64,000 nucleotides of DNA from Chrysoperla carnea (lineage: Eukaryota > Arthropoda > Insecta > Neuroptera > Chrysopidae), in the NCBI RefSeq assembly GCF_905475395.1, contig NC_058337.1:118104368-118168367 (forward strand). Reading direction: 5' to 3'. This document shows positions 37,501-48,809 of the stretch, one piece after another. The notes beneath the pieces were generated by a model. It saw nothing but the letters and a program-made list of their open reading frames with translations, was not told the origin of the DNA and did no database searches. The position numbers and the translations under genes were made by a program. Each line of letters begins with the position of its first letter. Position 1 is the first letter of the stretch.

Positions 37501-38139
37501 TTTTTTAAGATAACAAGACGTTATGCTGAATTTAGTGCTGCAATCGTGGGTATCAGCGAACATTTTCCAAATGAATTAGTCAATCGTTTATTAGCCGAAC
37601 TTCAAGAAGAAGTTGAATGCTTTATCCTACGTATGGCCGCAATATTTCCACAACGTAAAGAACAATTAATTTATCTAATCAATAATTACGACATGGTCTT
37701 AAGTATATTAATGGAACGTACGCGCGACAATTCCAAAGAAGCTGAAGGATTCCGGGAACAGTTAACAGCACGGAGCACCGAATATGTGGAAGAAATATTA
37801 AGTCCACATTTTGGTGGTATTATGCAATACGTTAAAGAAGTTGAACCCATTGTTGAAAAAGGACAAACAGATGAAATTAAACGACGAGAGAAAAAAGCTT
37901 TAGAATTAGTGCAAGGTTTTTCGACGAATTGGAAAAAATCTTTAGAGGAATTAAATCGTGAAGTTTTATTATCGTTTCCAAGTTTAGTTACCGGTTCAAC
38001 ATTGTTACAATTAGCGTTAACACAATTAGTGCAATATTATCATCGATTTCATAAGTTATTAACACCGAATTCGAGGACGCAATTAACGAATATACATCAC
38101 ATTATGGTGGAATTAAAGAAATATAAAACTAATTATTAA
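34549..38139 (+). CDS. VPS52: Vacuolar protein sorting-associated protein 52 (VPS52)
   Basis: VPS52 is a subunit of the GARP and EARP tethering complexes, which capture endosome-derived vesicles at the trans-Golgi network and recycling endosomes. Exons 34549-35514, 36526-36681, 36770-37009 and 37510-38139 are all phase 0 and encode 663 residues, close to the family size (human 723). Exon 1 contains a predicted coiled coil (residues about 30-110) as expected for tethering-complex N-termini. Clear family matches are FEALFRSQHYAL-type sequence at YEALFRSEQYALVDNACREY, CYDAIALFLCVHL, RYAEFSAAIV, YLINNYDM, SPHFGGIM and the C-terminal NIHHIMVELKKYK. The start has an adequate context (AAAAATGTC). 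Without splicing at 35515 the frame stops after three codons. No defect is visible, so the gene should be functional. Confidence 0.93.
35562..36335. repeat. Repeat insertion filling VPS52 intron 1, with internal duplication
   Basis: A block of about 770 bp is bounded by related 20-base segments (ATATAATAAAGTCTTGTGAT and ATATAATAGAGTCTTGTCCG). Inside, a unit of about 145 bp occurs twice (GGGGTTTTCTCAAAAACGG... from 35847 and GAGGTTTTCTCAAAAATGG... from 35982), each containing CTAGACCTT-AGGTGTTCCTA and CACACCCTAGGGAAAAC. It is less AT-rich than its surroundings. No coding frame is visible. Confidence 0.5.
37050..37130 (+). repeat. SINE-like fragment in VPS52 intron 3
   Basis: AACTTAGTTGATTAGAATTC (A-box region), then AAAGGTCGATTCTCACTCC (B-box region) and GTGTGTTTTTTC, the tail also seen in the SINEs at 70-165 and 45073-45126. 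Confidence 0.4.
37168..37232 (-). mobile_element. LINE 3' tail fragment in VPS52 intron 3
   Basis: GGTTAGGTTAGGTTAGAGTG followed by GCTGTCCTGGGGTGGGACAC and CTTAGACCATAAAG. This is the same 3' end as at 21466 and 23127, again with TTAGG-type repeats at the outer edge. Confidence 0.65.
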
Positions 38140-38384
38140 TTTTTGTTGTTTATTTAATATTTTTATTATAAATTATTTACTAAATTTAAGAGATGTGTTT
38201 TTTATTATTATCCATATCTACAAGCAAGCCTGGCGACAGTAGTGTATTAATTTATGCCCTACAGTAAGCGATGGCGTAGGAGCCACATTCAGTCTATATA
38301 CCGGATGTCTACGAGATCATTGTTTTTTTTTAAGTAAACCAAAAGTTTTTTTAAAATGGTTTTTCTTAAACTTAATAAAATTGT
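38140..38384. other. VPS52 3' flank
   Basis: Short AT-rich sequence after the VPS52 stop. No canonical AATAAA is obvious. I see nothing else. Confidence 0.3.
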
Positions 38385-39287
38385 ATATCCACTAAATAAT
38401 AATAATAATATATAAGAGAAGTACCGCAAATGGGACCCCACACCTAGACCAAAGGGTCTCTTGTGCTCTTCTTGAGAATAACCTTTCATCTGAAGGCGGG
38501 ATCGAGGTTCTCTGCCGGGATTTCTCCCAGCATTAATGAATTCAAGATTTCGGATTCAAACATTGTAAACCTGATGCAAATTTCTGCAGGAGCAAATAAC
38601 ATGTATGGAAATTTTATCGTCCTCCATACAGGCCCTACGAATGGGTTTATCAGAGATCCACTTGTTATAAACGTGGTAGTTCAATCGATAGTGTCCTGTC
38701 AAGAGTTTCACCACCCTTCTCAATTGTGCTTTAGTATGTTTCAAGCGAGCACAGTTGAATGGCTTAGCTGTGGTTATACACAAAGTCCCAGTAATCAAGA
38801 TGGGCTTGTCGTATCCATTCCTTGATTCGGCACATTACAGAACATCTTGCTATAGGAATAACAGGTCCAGATAAAAAGGTTGTTTGATATGACCTCCGCC
38901 GCTTCATTCCCTTTAACGGTAGAGTGAGTCGGGTACCCAGATCAGTCTGATTGTGTTATTCAGAGCCAGGTGTTTTAGTTCTTGGAAGCATTCATAGACT
39001 ATCCTCGCTTGAAATATTGACGCCTCGCCTGATTATCTGAGAAGATGCTGATATGTGTTACAGATTTTGGCAAGCCCCAGCGAAGGGAAGTTTTCTGATT
39101 GAAAAACCGTCGTATTTTGACCAAGAGGAATTCCTTTATTCTAGGCCCATAAACTCCACCCCTGACCCATCCGTATAAAGATATGACCCGGAAGGGGATG
39201 AAAAATCAGGTACATTTCGTTAGCAATTCTCGTGGAAAGAAACGATTTTCCTAAATTTGCAATCATGAAACCTCACTTACGCGGCAC
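38385..39287 (-). mobile_element. Degenerate LINE ORF2 fragment: RNase H and C-terminal region
   Basis: On the minus strand, broken frames show the start of an RNase H domain (YTDGS), a later IWVP motif, then KAQLRRVVKLLTGHYRLN and CRACMEDDKISIHVIC. This is the C-terminal CCHC-like region of R1/jockey/I-group LINE ORF2 proteins. Stops and frameshifts interrupt it. The 3' UTR ends GGTCTAGGTGTGGGGTCCC and the tail is (ATT)n (about 38394-38410), different from the CCTAA-type tails elsewhere. Confidence 0.75.
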
Positions 39288-39289
39288 TC

Positions 39290-39680
39290 TATTCGTTGTG
39301 TGCGTAGTCATGGTAGGGACAATAAAATCGATGCCAGCGCTTTAAGTGAAAAATTTTGGAGTTAAAGGGGGCTGTTATGACTAATTTGCAATTCTTTACA
39401 TGTTAATGTAATAGAAATGTCAAATTAAAATTATTGAAAAACACGAATTAATTAAACTTAATGCATTAAAAATTGTGAAAATAAGAAATCAAATTGAACA
39501 AATATTATTTTTCAAATGTAAATTATCATAATTATTTATTTAAATTTGTGAGACAAGAATATTAAATTTTAAATGTAAGTCTTAAATGCAATCCATACAA
39601 TTATATATGCATCCATACAATTCTATAATTAAAGTAGTGTATCGTCACCATGGAAACGAAACTCACGCACGGAGCGAATA
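39290..39680 (+). mobile_element. Family A MITE, copy 2, upstream of the zinc-finger gene
   Basis: Collinear with 9712-10118. Left terminus TATTCGTTGTGTGCGTAGT; right terminus, reverse complemented, TATTCGCTCCGTGCGTGAGT. It starts within a few bases of the LINE fragment and ends 161 bases before the zinc-finger ATG, so it forms part of the immediate upstream region. Confidence 0.7.
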
Positions 39681-39841
39681 TTAAAATTCATTTTGTATCG
39701 AACATGGATGTACTAATTTTAATATTCCTATATCCATGGTATCGAAGCAACAATAAACTTTTGTTTTATTTGACAGTGGTCCCTACAAACTGTAAATGGG
39801 TAAAATAAAACTGTAAATGAAAATTAAATTTATTAATTAAA

Positions 39842-41047
39842 ATGTCTTATAATTCATTAAATAGCAAAAGCTTACCGTACATTAGCAAGGAACAGATTAA
39901 GCTTCAACAAGAATTACAAACAGAATTATTGATTAAAGAAGAAACAATAGAAATATCGGATGAAAGTGATTTGGAGGAAATTCAACCAGTTCAAATTTGG
40001 TTTTCTTGTGATTTTTGTTATGAAATATTTAGAAGTGAAAAACTTTTAGTTGAACATAAACGAATTCATTCAAAAGGAAAACCTTACATACGAGTTCATT
40101 ATGGTAAACCTTACGCATGTGATGTTTGTGATCAAAAATTTAATAGAAAAATGCAATTAATTGAACATAAACTAATTCATGTGAGAGAAAAACCTTTCGA
40201 ATCTGATAGTTGTGATAAAACATTTACCATGATTGGAAACTTCATTGAACAAAAATTGCATTCAAGAGAAAAACCTTTCACATGCGATGTTTGTGATCAA
40301 AAATTTAATAGAAAAATGCAATTAATTGAACATAAACTAATTCATGTGAGAGAAAAACCTTTTACATCTGATAGTTGTGATGAAAGATTTACTACAGCTA
40401 CTCTGGCTAGAAATTTAATTAATCCAAAATTGCATTCAAGAGAAAAACAATTCACATGTGATGTTTGTGATCAAAAATTTGTTGAGAAATATAGTTTAGT
40501 TCGCCATAAGAAAAGATATTCAGAAAAAAATCATTTTTCATATAATGTTTATGATAAAACTAGTTTAGTTGAAGATAAACGAATTCATACAGATGAAAAA
40601 CCATTTTCATGTATTTTTTGTGAAAAAAAATTTACCTCGAGAATTAATTTACTTGACCATAAACAACGAATTCATTCTGGAGAAAAACCTTTTTTATGTG
40701 ATTATTGCGGAAGATGTTATAAACATAAATTCAATTTAATTCGACATAAAAGAATTCATTCGGAAGAAAAATCCGTAAAAGAACAAAATACCAACAGTGC
40801 GACTAGATTAGAATTTCAACTAACTCAATCTTTGTCTAGTCAAGTAAGCGCAGATAAAAATAATGCCAATGCAAATACACTTGGTGTTTGTGATAAATCA
40901 TATAATGAGCAAATTTGTTCAATTAATAATAAAAATCTACATTATGTTCACGGAGAACATGTTAAACTTCAACAGGAATTAGAAACAGAATTAATTATTA
41001 AAGATGAAATCATAGAAATATTAGATGAAAGTGAAGGAAGAACTTAA
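39842..41047 (+). CDS. C2H2 zinc-finger protein with partly decayed finger array
   Basis: Single-exon frame of 401 residues, probably a nuclear DNA-binding protein. The N-terminus carries a charged helix-like module (KLQQELQTELLIKEE). About nine finger positions follow. Intact ones include SCDFC...HKRIH, ACDVC...HKLIH, TCDVC...HKLIH, SCIFC...HKQRIH and LCDYC...HKRIH. Three are broken: two have Cys replaced in SDSC, and one has both Cys replaced by Tyr (YNVY); another has its last His replaced by Tyr. A two-finger block near 40105-40260 is repeated at about 40272-40440. The C-terminus has a second copy of the N-terminal module (KLQQELETELIIKDE) just before the stop. Finger decay suggests weak constraint, yet the frame is open throughout. 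Confidence 0.75.
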   Translation: MSYNSLNSKSLPYISKEQIKLQQELQTELLIKEETIEISDESDLEEIQPVQIWFSCDFCYEIFRSEKLLVEHKRIHSKGKPYIRVHYGKPYACDVCDQKFNRKMQLIEHKLIHVREKPFESDSCDKTFTMIGNFIEQKLHSREKPFTCDVCDQKFNRKMQLIEHKLIHVREKPFTSDSCDERFTTATLARNLINPKLHSREKQFTCDVCDQKFVEKYSLVRHKKRYSEKNHFSYNVYDKTSLVEDKRIHTDEKPFSCIFCEKKFTSRINLLDHKQRIHSGEKPFLCDYCGRCYKHKFNLIRHKRIHSEEKSVKEQNTNSATRLEFQLTQSLSSQVSADKNNANANTLGVCDKSYNEQICSINNKNLHYVHGEHVKLQQELETELIIKDEIIEILDESEGRT

Positions 41048-41070
41048 TTTAATTAATTAAGAAATTAAGA

Positions 41071-41554
41071 AATCGTTTCACCGTTATAACATAGTAAAAA
41101 ATATAAATACTGTTTAATGTAAATGCTGTAATTAAGTGTAAAAAAAATATTTAAAATATAGAATAATTTTGAGATGTTTAAACGCAGTCCTTTTGGCGCT
41201 CTATGTTGATGACGTAGTATGTAATATGTGATCTGTGAGTTAGTGACAGTTCAATGTACTGTTCAATATAGGTGTAATTCTCACGTATATAGTAATTATG
41301 GTATATGTCCATGGTAATACCATACAAAATATAAGAAATGAATACCATGCAGTATGTCAACAAGTCTGACAAGCCACATACCATGACGCTACATCAGTGT
41401 TAAAATTTGAATTTCCGTTTTAGAAATTTAATTTCTCTCACTGAATTTGTACTTTTATTAATTAATTTTAAGTAATTAAAAAGATATTAATTACTAAATT
41501 AATGGTTTTGTTCAAATGTCCAGCCCAGTTTAAATTTCATGAATAGTCCCTATT
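41071..41554. mobile_element. Family B MITE, copy 1 (left end missing)
   Basis: Starting 24 bases after the zinc-finger stop, CACCGTTATAACATAGTAAA, GGCGCTCTATGTTGATGACG and the region to CATGAATAGTCCCTATT follow the family B copy at 52869-53430. The right terminal repeat is present (reverse complement AATAGGGACTATTCATG) but the left one is not, so the copy is truncated on the gene side. Confidence 0.6.
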
Positions 41555-43039
41555 AAATGTAATTTAAGTATTTTTTTCAATAATAGTAATTTTTGCTCCA
41601 CGGAATCCTGTAAATGTTACCTTAAATACACGTTAGATTAAAAAATATAATATATACCTATTTCATTGACTTGTCTAACAAATTTTCTCTATAAAAATAT
41701 TCATAGCTTTTTCAAATGACCTGGAAAATTTTATATTACGAGACAAGTATTACGAGACAAGCTTGAAATTGATGAATATTCAATGAGGGTGATATTTTTA
41801 TTCGATTCCTTAATCTCGATAAAATTCTTTTAAGGAGAAAAAAATCAATTTAAATTTAACAATTTTCATGTTAGAAAAATTATTACGTTTATTTAAAAAA
41901 AAATTCAATTTTTTTTTTTTTTTTTTTGAAAATTGAACATCTAATTTTTTTGTTTAATAAACATTATTATAATTATTATGATATATACAGTTTTCCAGAA
42001 AAGAAAAACTAGATATTTACAAAGAACTTTTAAAAAAAATAAAAGTCAGTGCTGAATAATTTTATACATCCTAATGTAAAGTCGTCATTCCAAGCATTTT
42101 TTTTAACTTAACATTCAAAACGACAACTCAACATTATGACGTCCAAAATTCTTTACTGACCCGATAGTAATAAAATTTGTAAATGACTTTATCACTAAAA
42201 TACTAAATTAGCAAATCAATTGTTTTATATTCTATATTATTAGCTAAATTTAGCTTCTAATTAGCATTAATTGATGTGATTTCGATTTGAAACAATCTTT
42301 TTAAAGCCCATTATTAGTTCAGATTCTTTTTTTATTCAGGCCTTTATTCAAAAAAAACCTAATTAAATTTTTTAAAATGGATAATTCACATTAAAAAGTA
42401 CACGAAGTATGGACTTCCTAAAAATTAGAGAATGTTTTCGAAATACGAGTTTTAGATTTAAAAAAAAATGAAGATATCAACTAAAAGAATTAATTATTTG
42501 CGCATAAATGTTTGAACACATTATAATTTTTGGGTGTACTTACTATATTTCGGGTCACATAGATCCATTACTCATTGTCGGATTTTGTACGTTTACGAAC
42601 TTCAAGCATACGAGATATTTTAGATGTAAATGCTGTTAAAATTTAAGCTCGTTACCTTTTTTTCATTTTTGACAGACAGGCAAACAGCCGGACAAACAGA
42701 AAGAATTAAAACTTAGGAATTTTTAATCTATACCAAAAGTTGTTTCTATGATTTATATTTTAAGCGTTACAAACTTAAGAGCGAGCATACACGTTACTAT
42801 CGGAGAGGTTTACCTGTTAGATAAACCGAAGCGTGTATGCCAGCCAATGTGGGCATATCTGTGCAGGCGACCGAGAATATCTGACCGTATGTGTGAGTTT
42901 GTCCGGCAAACCTGTACAGTGTGTTACCGCTACGAGTGTGTCCTGCTTAAGACAAAAATTAATATACTACGCATATGCCGGGTATAACAAATAAAATTTA
43001 TCAAATTTAAGAAATTCCCGCCAAATGCTTTTCTCTCTC
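41555..43039. other. Intergenic region, no gene seen
   Basis: AT-rich sequence with long A and T runs (41892-41930). A GC-richer stretch at 42770-42985 (with CGAAGCGTGTATGCCAGCC) gives a 79-codon frame that I attribute to an old transposon. At 42640-42720 there is a GACAGACAGG stretch resembling the middle of family C. Confidence 0.35.
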
Positions 43040-43215
43040 TCCAAACTGAACCGACTTGCTTAAAACATAGCAAAGAACATTTTCCATTAAATTACCTTTC
43101 AAAAACAAAAATCTAAATCGGCTCATCCGTTTAGGAGCTACGATGCCATAGATAGACACACACACACACAAATAGCGATCAAACTCATAACAACCTCCTT
43201 TTTTGGTTCGGTGAT
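43040..43215 (-). repeat. Family I repeat copy
   Basis: On the minus strand: AACCAAAAAAGGAGGTTGTT, then the GTGTGTGTGTGTCTATCTAT microsatellite and GCATCGTAGCTCCTAAACGG ATGAGCCGATTTAGA. The plus-oriented copy at 49101-49330 has the same order. It is a common dispersed insect repeat type. Confidence 0.55.
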
Positions 43216-43858
43216 TAAAAATAATTTTTCAAATAGTAAATTTTTCTGTTGAAACAATTTTACCTGTAAAACACACCATTTACACGTTTGGCCAAAAACA
43301 GCGTTTCTGGGCCAAATGGTGATCGCTCAGTGTGAGCACTAACGATTGTACCTCAAAACGCATCAGTGTGTGAAATACGCTAGGTAAAAATGTAATGCTT
43401 GGACATTTTTCATAAGATTCGAACGAAAATTAATTTTTTTTTCTAATAGTAAAAGAGTCATACATTTCCCGTAATTATTTGCTGTAACTTCAAATTTCAA
43501 AGTATCGGACTACAGACACATAGCTTTGTCGAAGGTCTGGCCGAAGTCTAGTCAGAGAGTCAATTATCTTTCTTTTAAAATAAGAAAAAAACAAATATTC
43601 ATCAATTTTAAAACCCTCGGTGTTATCGAACTACTTAATAACTTCGCCTAAACAAATTTTTAGCCATGTAAAAATAATTCCAGAAAATGTATGCTGGTTC
43701 TAGGACTATAAACAATTCAAAACAATCTTTAATAATCGTAATTATCAATTACAAATCCACAATTTTTTAAACTTATCGTTTTTAATAATTACCTTGTTTA
43801 TCCGAACAGTAATAATTAAACTCTACGCTATTATTTATAATCTTCATTATTAAAATAT

Positions 43859-44191
43859 TTAGCTCAGTCGAAAACTATTTTTATTTTCATGTATAAACAT
43901 TATAAAACTTTTAGGCATCCCACAAGTTATCGTGAAATATTCATTACCACTACGAATATATCTATCACCTCGAAATTCGAAATTTTCCGCAATGATTTCA
44001 TTCAGATAAACAAGATACAAACTCGATTTAACAATTTTACAATGTATTATGATCATTGGAATTTCATTTCTAAAACAAAAGCAAGTTATAAATGTTCCTT
44101 GTCGCTGTGAATATCTCACGATATGTCTGTGAAGAGCTTTTAGAAACAAAACAAGAAATATTAATAAAATTTTCAATAAATTTTCTAACAA
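43859..44191 (-). CDS. Candidate small secreted protein, 110 residues, not recognised
   Basis: An intact ATG-to-TAA frame starts with a basic-hydrophobic signal-like stretch (LLKILLIFLVLFLKAL), followed by an 85-90-residue polar part with four cysteines (FITCFCF, IIHCKI, TITCGMP). It lies about 320 bases downstream of the CYLD stop, on the same strand. No intron is needed. I do not know a family for it. AT-rich DNA yields hydrophobic frames by chance, and there is no clear polyadenylation signal after it, so this is only a candidate. Confidence 0.3.
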   Translation of the reverse strand: MLENLLKILLIFLVLFLKALHRHIVRYSQRQGTFITCFCFRNEIPMIIIHCKIVKSSLYLVYLNEIIAENFEFRGDRYIRSGNEYFTITCGMPKSFIMFIHENKNSFRLS

Positions 44192-44511
44192 AATTAAATC
44201 TAATATTATTTTTTAAACAAAACTAATCAACCTCCATAATCTGATAGGCACACAAAGTGAGACAAAACAATGTGTATGTTTCCATTAATGTGGATGTTTT
44301 TTCCGAGACAAACTCCAAGTCGTTATTTTTAAGAAGAGTCAATTTTTTCGCGGATTTATTTGAATAAAATACATTTTTCTTCATTTTAAAATTATGAAAT
44401 TAAATATTGTTAAGTTTTCATGAAACTTTTCTTTGTGTTTTCAATAAGTCTTGAATAAATACTTAAAAATTATTATTATTTTTATAAATAAAGAGATTAG
44501 GTTTTATTGTT

Positions 44512-47500
44512 TTATCGATACATCATAATATCAGAACTTTGATATAAACATAAATATGCATCACATAATAAGCGTCGTGCTGGTTCTGGTAATTGAGGTG
44601 CGCGGGGCGGTAATGATCCAGCATCCTCACCCAACCAACTGGCTAAACCAGGACATGCTACGATTTCAGGAATATTGTACCCATTTTGTTCACCTAAAAA
44701 TAAATACAAGTTCAAAACAATATTAAAACTACAAACTTCCAAGGTGAAGGGGCTATGAAACACTATATATGCCACAATGAAAATTTTCGTGTTACAAATT
44801 TGAGAAGAGATTCAAGAGAGGATGCCAAATGAAAAAAAATTCGGCTCTGGAGTCGAATGAGGACCTCTAGTATTCATGCCAAGTACCTTAGCCAGTTTTG
44901 CCATACGAGTTCCAGGCACAGAAAGTAATTTTTTCAACTCATAGAATTTTTTGTTTGTTTTTCAATTCTCTTTGTCTATCGAGAGACTTTAGCGGTAAAT
45001 AAATGTGTATACAAGAGTTTAGTAAACAAACACAAATAATAAATAAAAAACTTAATGTTAACTTATAAACAACGCTTGGCATGAATCCAAGAGGTCCGGG
45101 TTCGACTTCTGGTGCGAGTGTATTTTTTCAATTTTCTTTAATTTTTTCGAAATGTAAAATTTCTGAAACTTCAAAAATTTCTGCTGAATATATTTTATTT
45201 ATGAAAAAAAATATTGTTCTTCTCAAAAGACGGCTAAGTACTTTTAGAACTTACTGTATAAAAGCGATTTTTAAAACTCAATTAATATAAACAAAAACAA
45301 ACCTTTTCTATCCGCCATTGAATCAAAGAAACACCATGGCGCATCATGGCCCGATCCACACTTAACAAATGCTACATAATGTGACGTTTCAATACACACA
45401 ACAGCAAACAATTCCATATACAACCGTGGTGGGGAAGGACAATGTTCAGCCATAATACGAAAATCGGCTGGCACACGTAACGGTGTTGGTTTATGCCCAC
45501 TACGTCCTGTCGAATCACCATGTTTTCGTTCCCGACACGATTGACAATATGCTGTACCTTCTAAACCTTCACCACATGGATCAAAACATTGCAAACACTC
45601 ATATTCGGCTAGTTTTCCACAGACGGTGCATTGTCGAGGTGAATCTTCAATAATATCTGTGACATCCAGTACTTGTGACGGTATTATACGCGGATACATT
45701 TTATAAGATTTGCCAAAACGTGGCATTTGTATTATAAGGCATGATGGTACTTCTTTTAACTTGATATTTGACGCAAGAAAGCTTTGTTCGAAGAGTTGTT
45801 GAACAGAGGGTAATGTTAAGCGTTCATTTTTCTCGACGAATAATTGGTAGTAAAATGCTTCTTGTCCTGAGCTAAGCTTCAAAAATGGCTCTGCTCGTAA
45901 AATTTGTGCTAATAAACTATTTAGAAATTCTTCGGGATCTTTTTCTTCACTTGTTAAACCTGTTTATGAAAACAAAAATACAAATAAGTTCATATATATA
46001 TAATTAAGCAAGTATATTCGAAAAAACAACATAAAAATAGAATTTTGTTTTCCCAACAAAAAATCGAGTTTTGTATCTTATTAGTTGTATGCAAAAACTA
46101 GAAGGCATAGTGGCTACTGTTTTTTGCGAAATAAAATTCCCTATCTTTTTAAGATTTTTCAGTTGAATAATTCAAAAATTCCCAACAAATTATTCTTTTA
46201 AATTACTTTGAAAGAAATTGGAACGAAAATTTTACAAATAACGAACAGGGAAAACCGTAATATTAAAAATATGACTCAATATATTACAATCACATGCACC
46301 ATTTTTTAAATGGTCCGTATAAAAAAAAAAATAAAATTTTTTGATATTCCCGACATTTTTCTGCCTTTTACAGTAAAATTTTAATTCCCTGACGTTTCCA
46401 GGTTTTCCAGTAATGTAGAAATCATGGAAGGGCGTTCTTTCTTAGAATTTTATCATCTAAATCATTCTGTTCTTCAAATACGTGTTGCGATTGTTATCAC
46501 AATAAATGACGTCATCGATATAATGTTATATATATTATATATTGGTATTATCATGAAGTTAATATAATAACAACGCAGCGACGATAGACCTCATAGAAAA
46601 ATATATTTCCAAAAACATACCTGTAACAGAACTAAGTTGCTCCAACAACGTACGTAATTTCATAACGCGATCCGCCCGCACATATAAATTTTGTCGTAAT
46701 GGATTCACAATCTCTTCCCGTAACACTTTTTGCACTTCTTCGTATCTTTCAATATCTAAATGCGATTGAGGTCGAAACAAAAGACTATCAAATACCCCCG
46801 TGCATGCAAACATTGCAAATAATGTTGCATCCAAATAACATGAATTATGATGTCCTTGAATACCACGAAATTTACCACACATCTCTTCCACTTGTAATTC
46901 ACTTTGCATGCATAATGGCGGCACGCTCCCTTCAATTACCGGACAATCGATTTGTCCAAACATTGTTGGATCCATAACAACATTCGATTGATCTTTCACC
47001 AATGTACCATCATTATTCTGTTTCATTCCTAGATCATTATGAATATGATGGCCAGGATTGTCGTCATCTTGAAACCGTTGATCAACATGACACTGTTGAG
47101 CGGGAACAAATAATCCTTTGCCCGGTGTACATTTAAAATATCGTTGTCCATTGTATGTACCATCAGTTAGTTCAATTGGTAAATGTGATTGTTCTTCTTC
47201 GAGTTCTACCCCAACGATACGTGGTGAATATGGACTAATCCAACGGATTACACCATAAATTGGATCACTAACATCAGTGTTCACTTCTACTAATGATCCA
47301 ATACCCAAACCATAATTGTCTAGATAATTATTATTTGAATATTTATCGTCATTTTGTAGTATATTCGAATTGTTGGTGGGACTATGGCTTCGTTCCGGAG
47401 TATCATAAATTGGTTGCGTTGAGACATTGTTTGATTCTTGATTGTTTTGATTTAATTTTGCTGGTGGAGGATCTGAAAAATAAAAAGTGAACAAATAAAC

Positions 47501-48761
47501 ATAAAATTTTCTAACCAGAAAACGAAGAAGCTCCGACTTGCAATAAATAAGAATTATTACTTCTAAAGTATACAGGTTTGTACGGAAAATCATGATGATT
47601 CAAAACTTCTTCTAACTTTCATTAACCTTGGCAAGGAAAAGGAGCATAGATGCTCACCACATAGGGGTCTGAGCCATACCAATAACCATTACTTCGTTTT
47701 GAAAATTATAATTATATATGAATGAGATTTTTTTAATGTCCATAGAGATATCCTTCCCTAGACTTGAACTTGGTCTGCAGATAAAAAACATAATAGATCC
47801 TTCAGATCACAGATTTGTATTACTCCCACGAAAAGTTATGGTGAATAGGAAAGGAATCTAATGATAAGAAAATACGATAGAACATTTTCTGCGTCAATGT
47901 ACAGTCTTGTAGAGCCGACGCTCTGACGTTTTGGGACAGGGTTTTCTAAAGTAGATTGGAAGGTTTAACAATGGTTAATGAACTTTTTGCACTATATATT
48001 TGAATAGGCCTCAGCTTTCCGAGTGAAGGCATTACTGCTGACCAAACCTACTAAGCTAGCGGCAATGACGTGCAAGCTGATATAATTCCCAAAAATGACA
48101 GAGACGAAATTTTTTTTTCATAGTTTATTTTTCGGGCAGTATAATTATTTACATTTCTCATAATAAAAAAATTTCAATTTCGTACGTCAAATAGTTTTTA
48201 AGGCAATCGTATGTAGATTTCCCATTTTCATGATACGGGTTCCTAGAAATCAATGCCATTCAATGAACAAATTATCTGAATTGTTTTTCTGTCAATAATT
48301 AAAATCATTTGAAAATATTTTGAACACTTGTATGAAATTTCACATAACGTCACATTTCAAACAGGTGATACAAAAAAAGACAACATTAAACTATTCCCGG
48401 AACTGAGAAAACTTTTCGAACACATTTCTTTTTTCACACAAACCGGAAGTTATACTTGTAAACAATATTCTTTTTTTTTTTTTTTTTAAATAGAAAACAC
48501 TTCCGTACTTACTAAAATATTCTAAAACAAATACTGGTATATGACTTAAATCGACTTCGTAATCACCTAACGCCATATTTCCAAAATAAATAATTATTTT
48601 TTTTTTTAATTATAAAAAAATATGGTACACGATTAAAAAAAAAACTATTTATAGCTTTACGGAGGTGCGCCACGACGCTTAACACACATTACACTCATGC
48701 TATGTATTCGATGTGAGTGAATACACATGACGACGCCGTGTACTATATTTAGACGCGTACA

Positions 48762-48809
<48 letters not shown>

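Noticed and set aside
38463-38825. Plus-strand frame of 120 codons
   Set aside because: It is the reverse of the LINE ORF2 C-terminal region on the minus strand.
42748-42987. Plus-strand frame of 79 codons with several cysteines
   Set aside because: The GC-richer patch looks like old transposon sequence; no signal peptide, no known domain, no splice support.
43889-44110. Plus-strand frame of 73 codons
   Set aside because: Shadow of the minus-strand candidate secreted ORF, with no features of its own.
46699-46977. Plus-strand frame of 92 codons
   Set aside because: Antisense to the CYLD catalytic exon.
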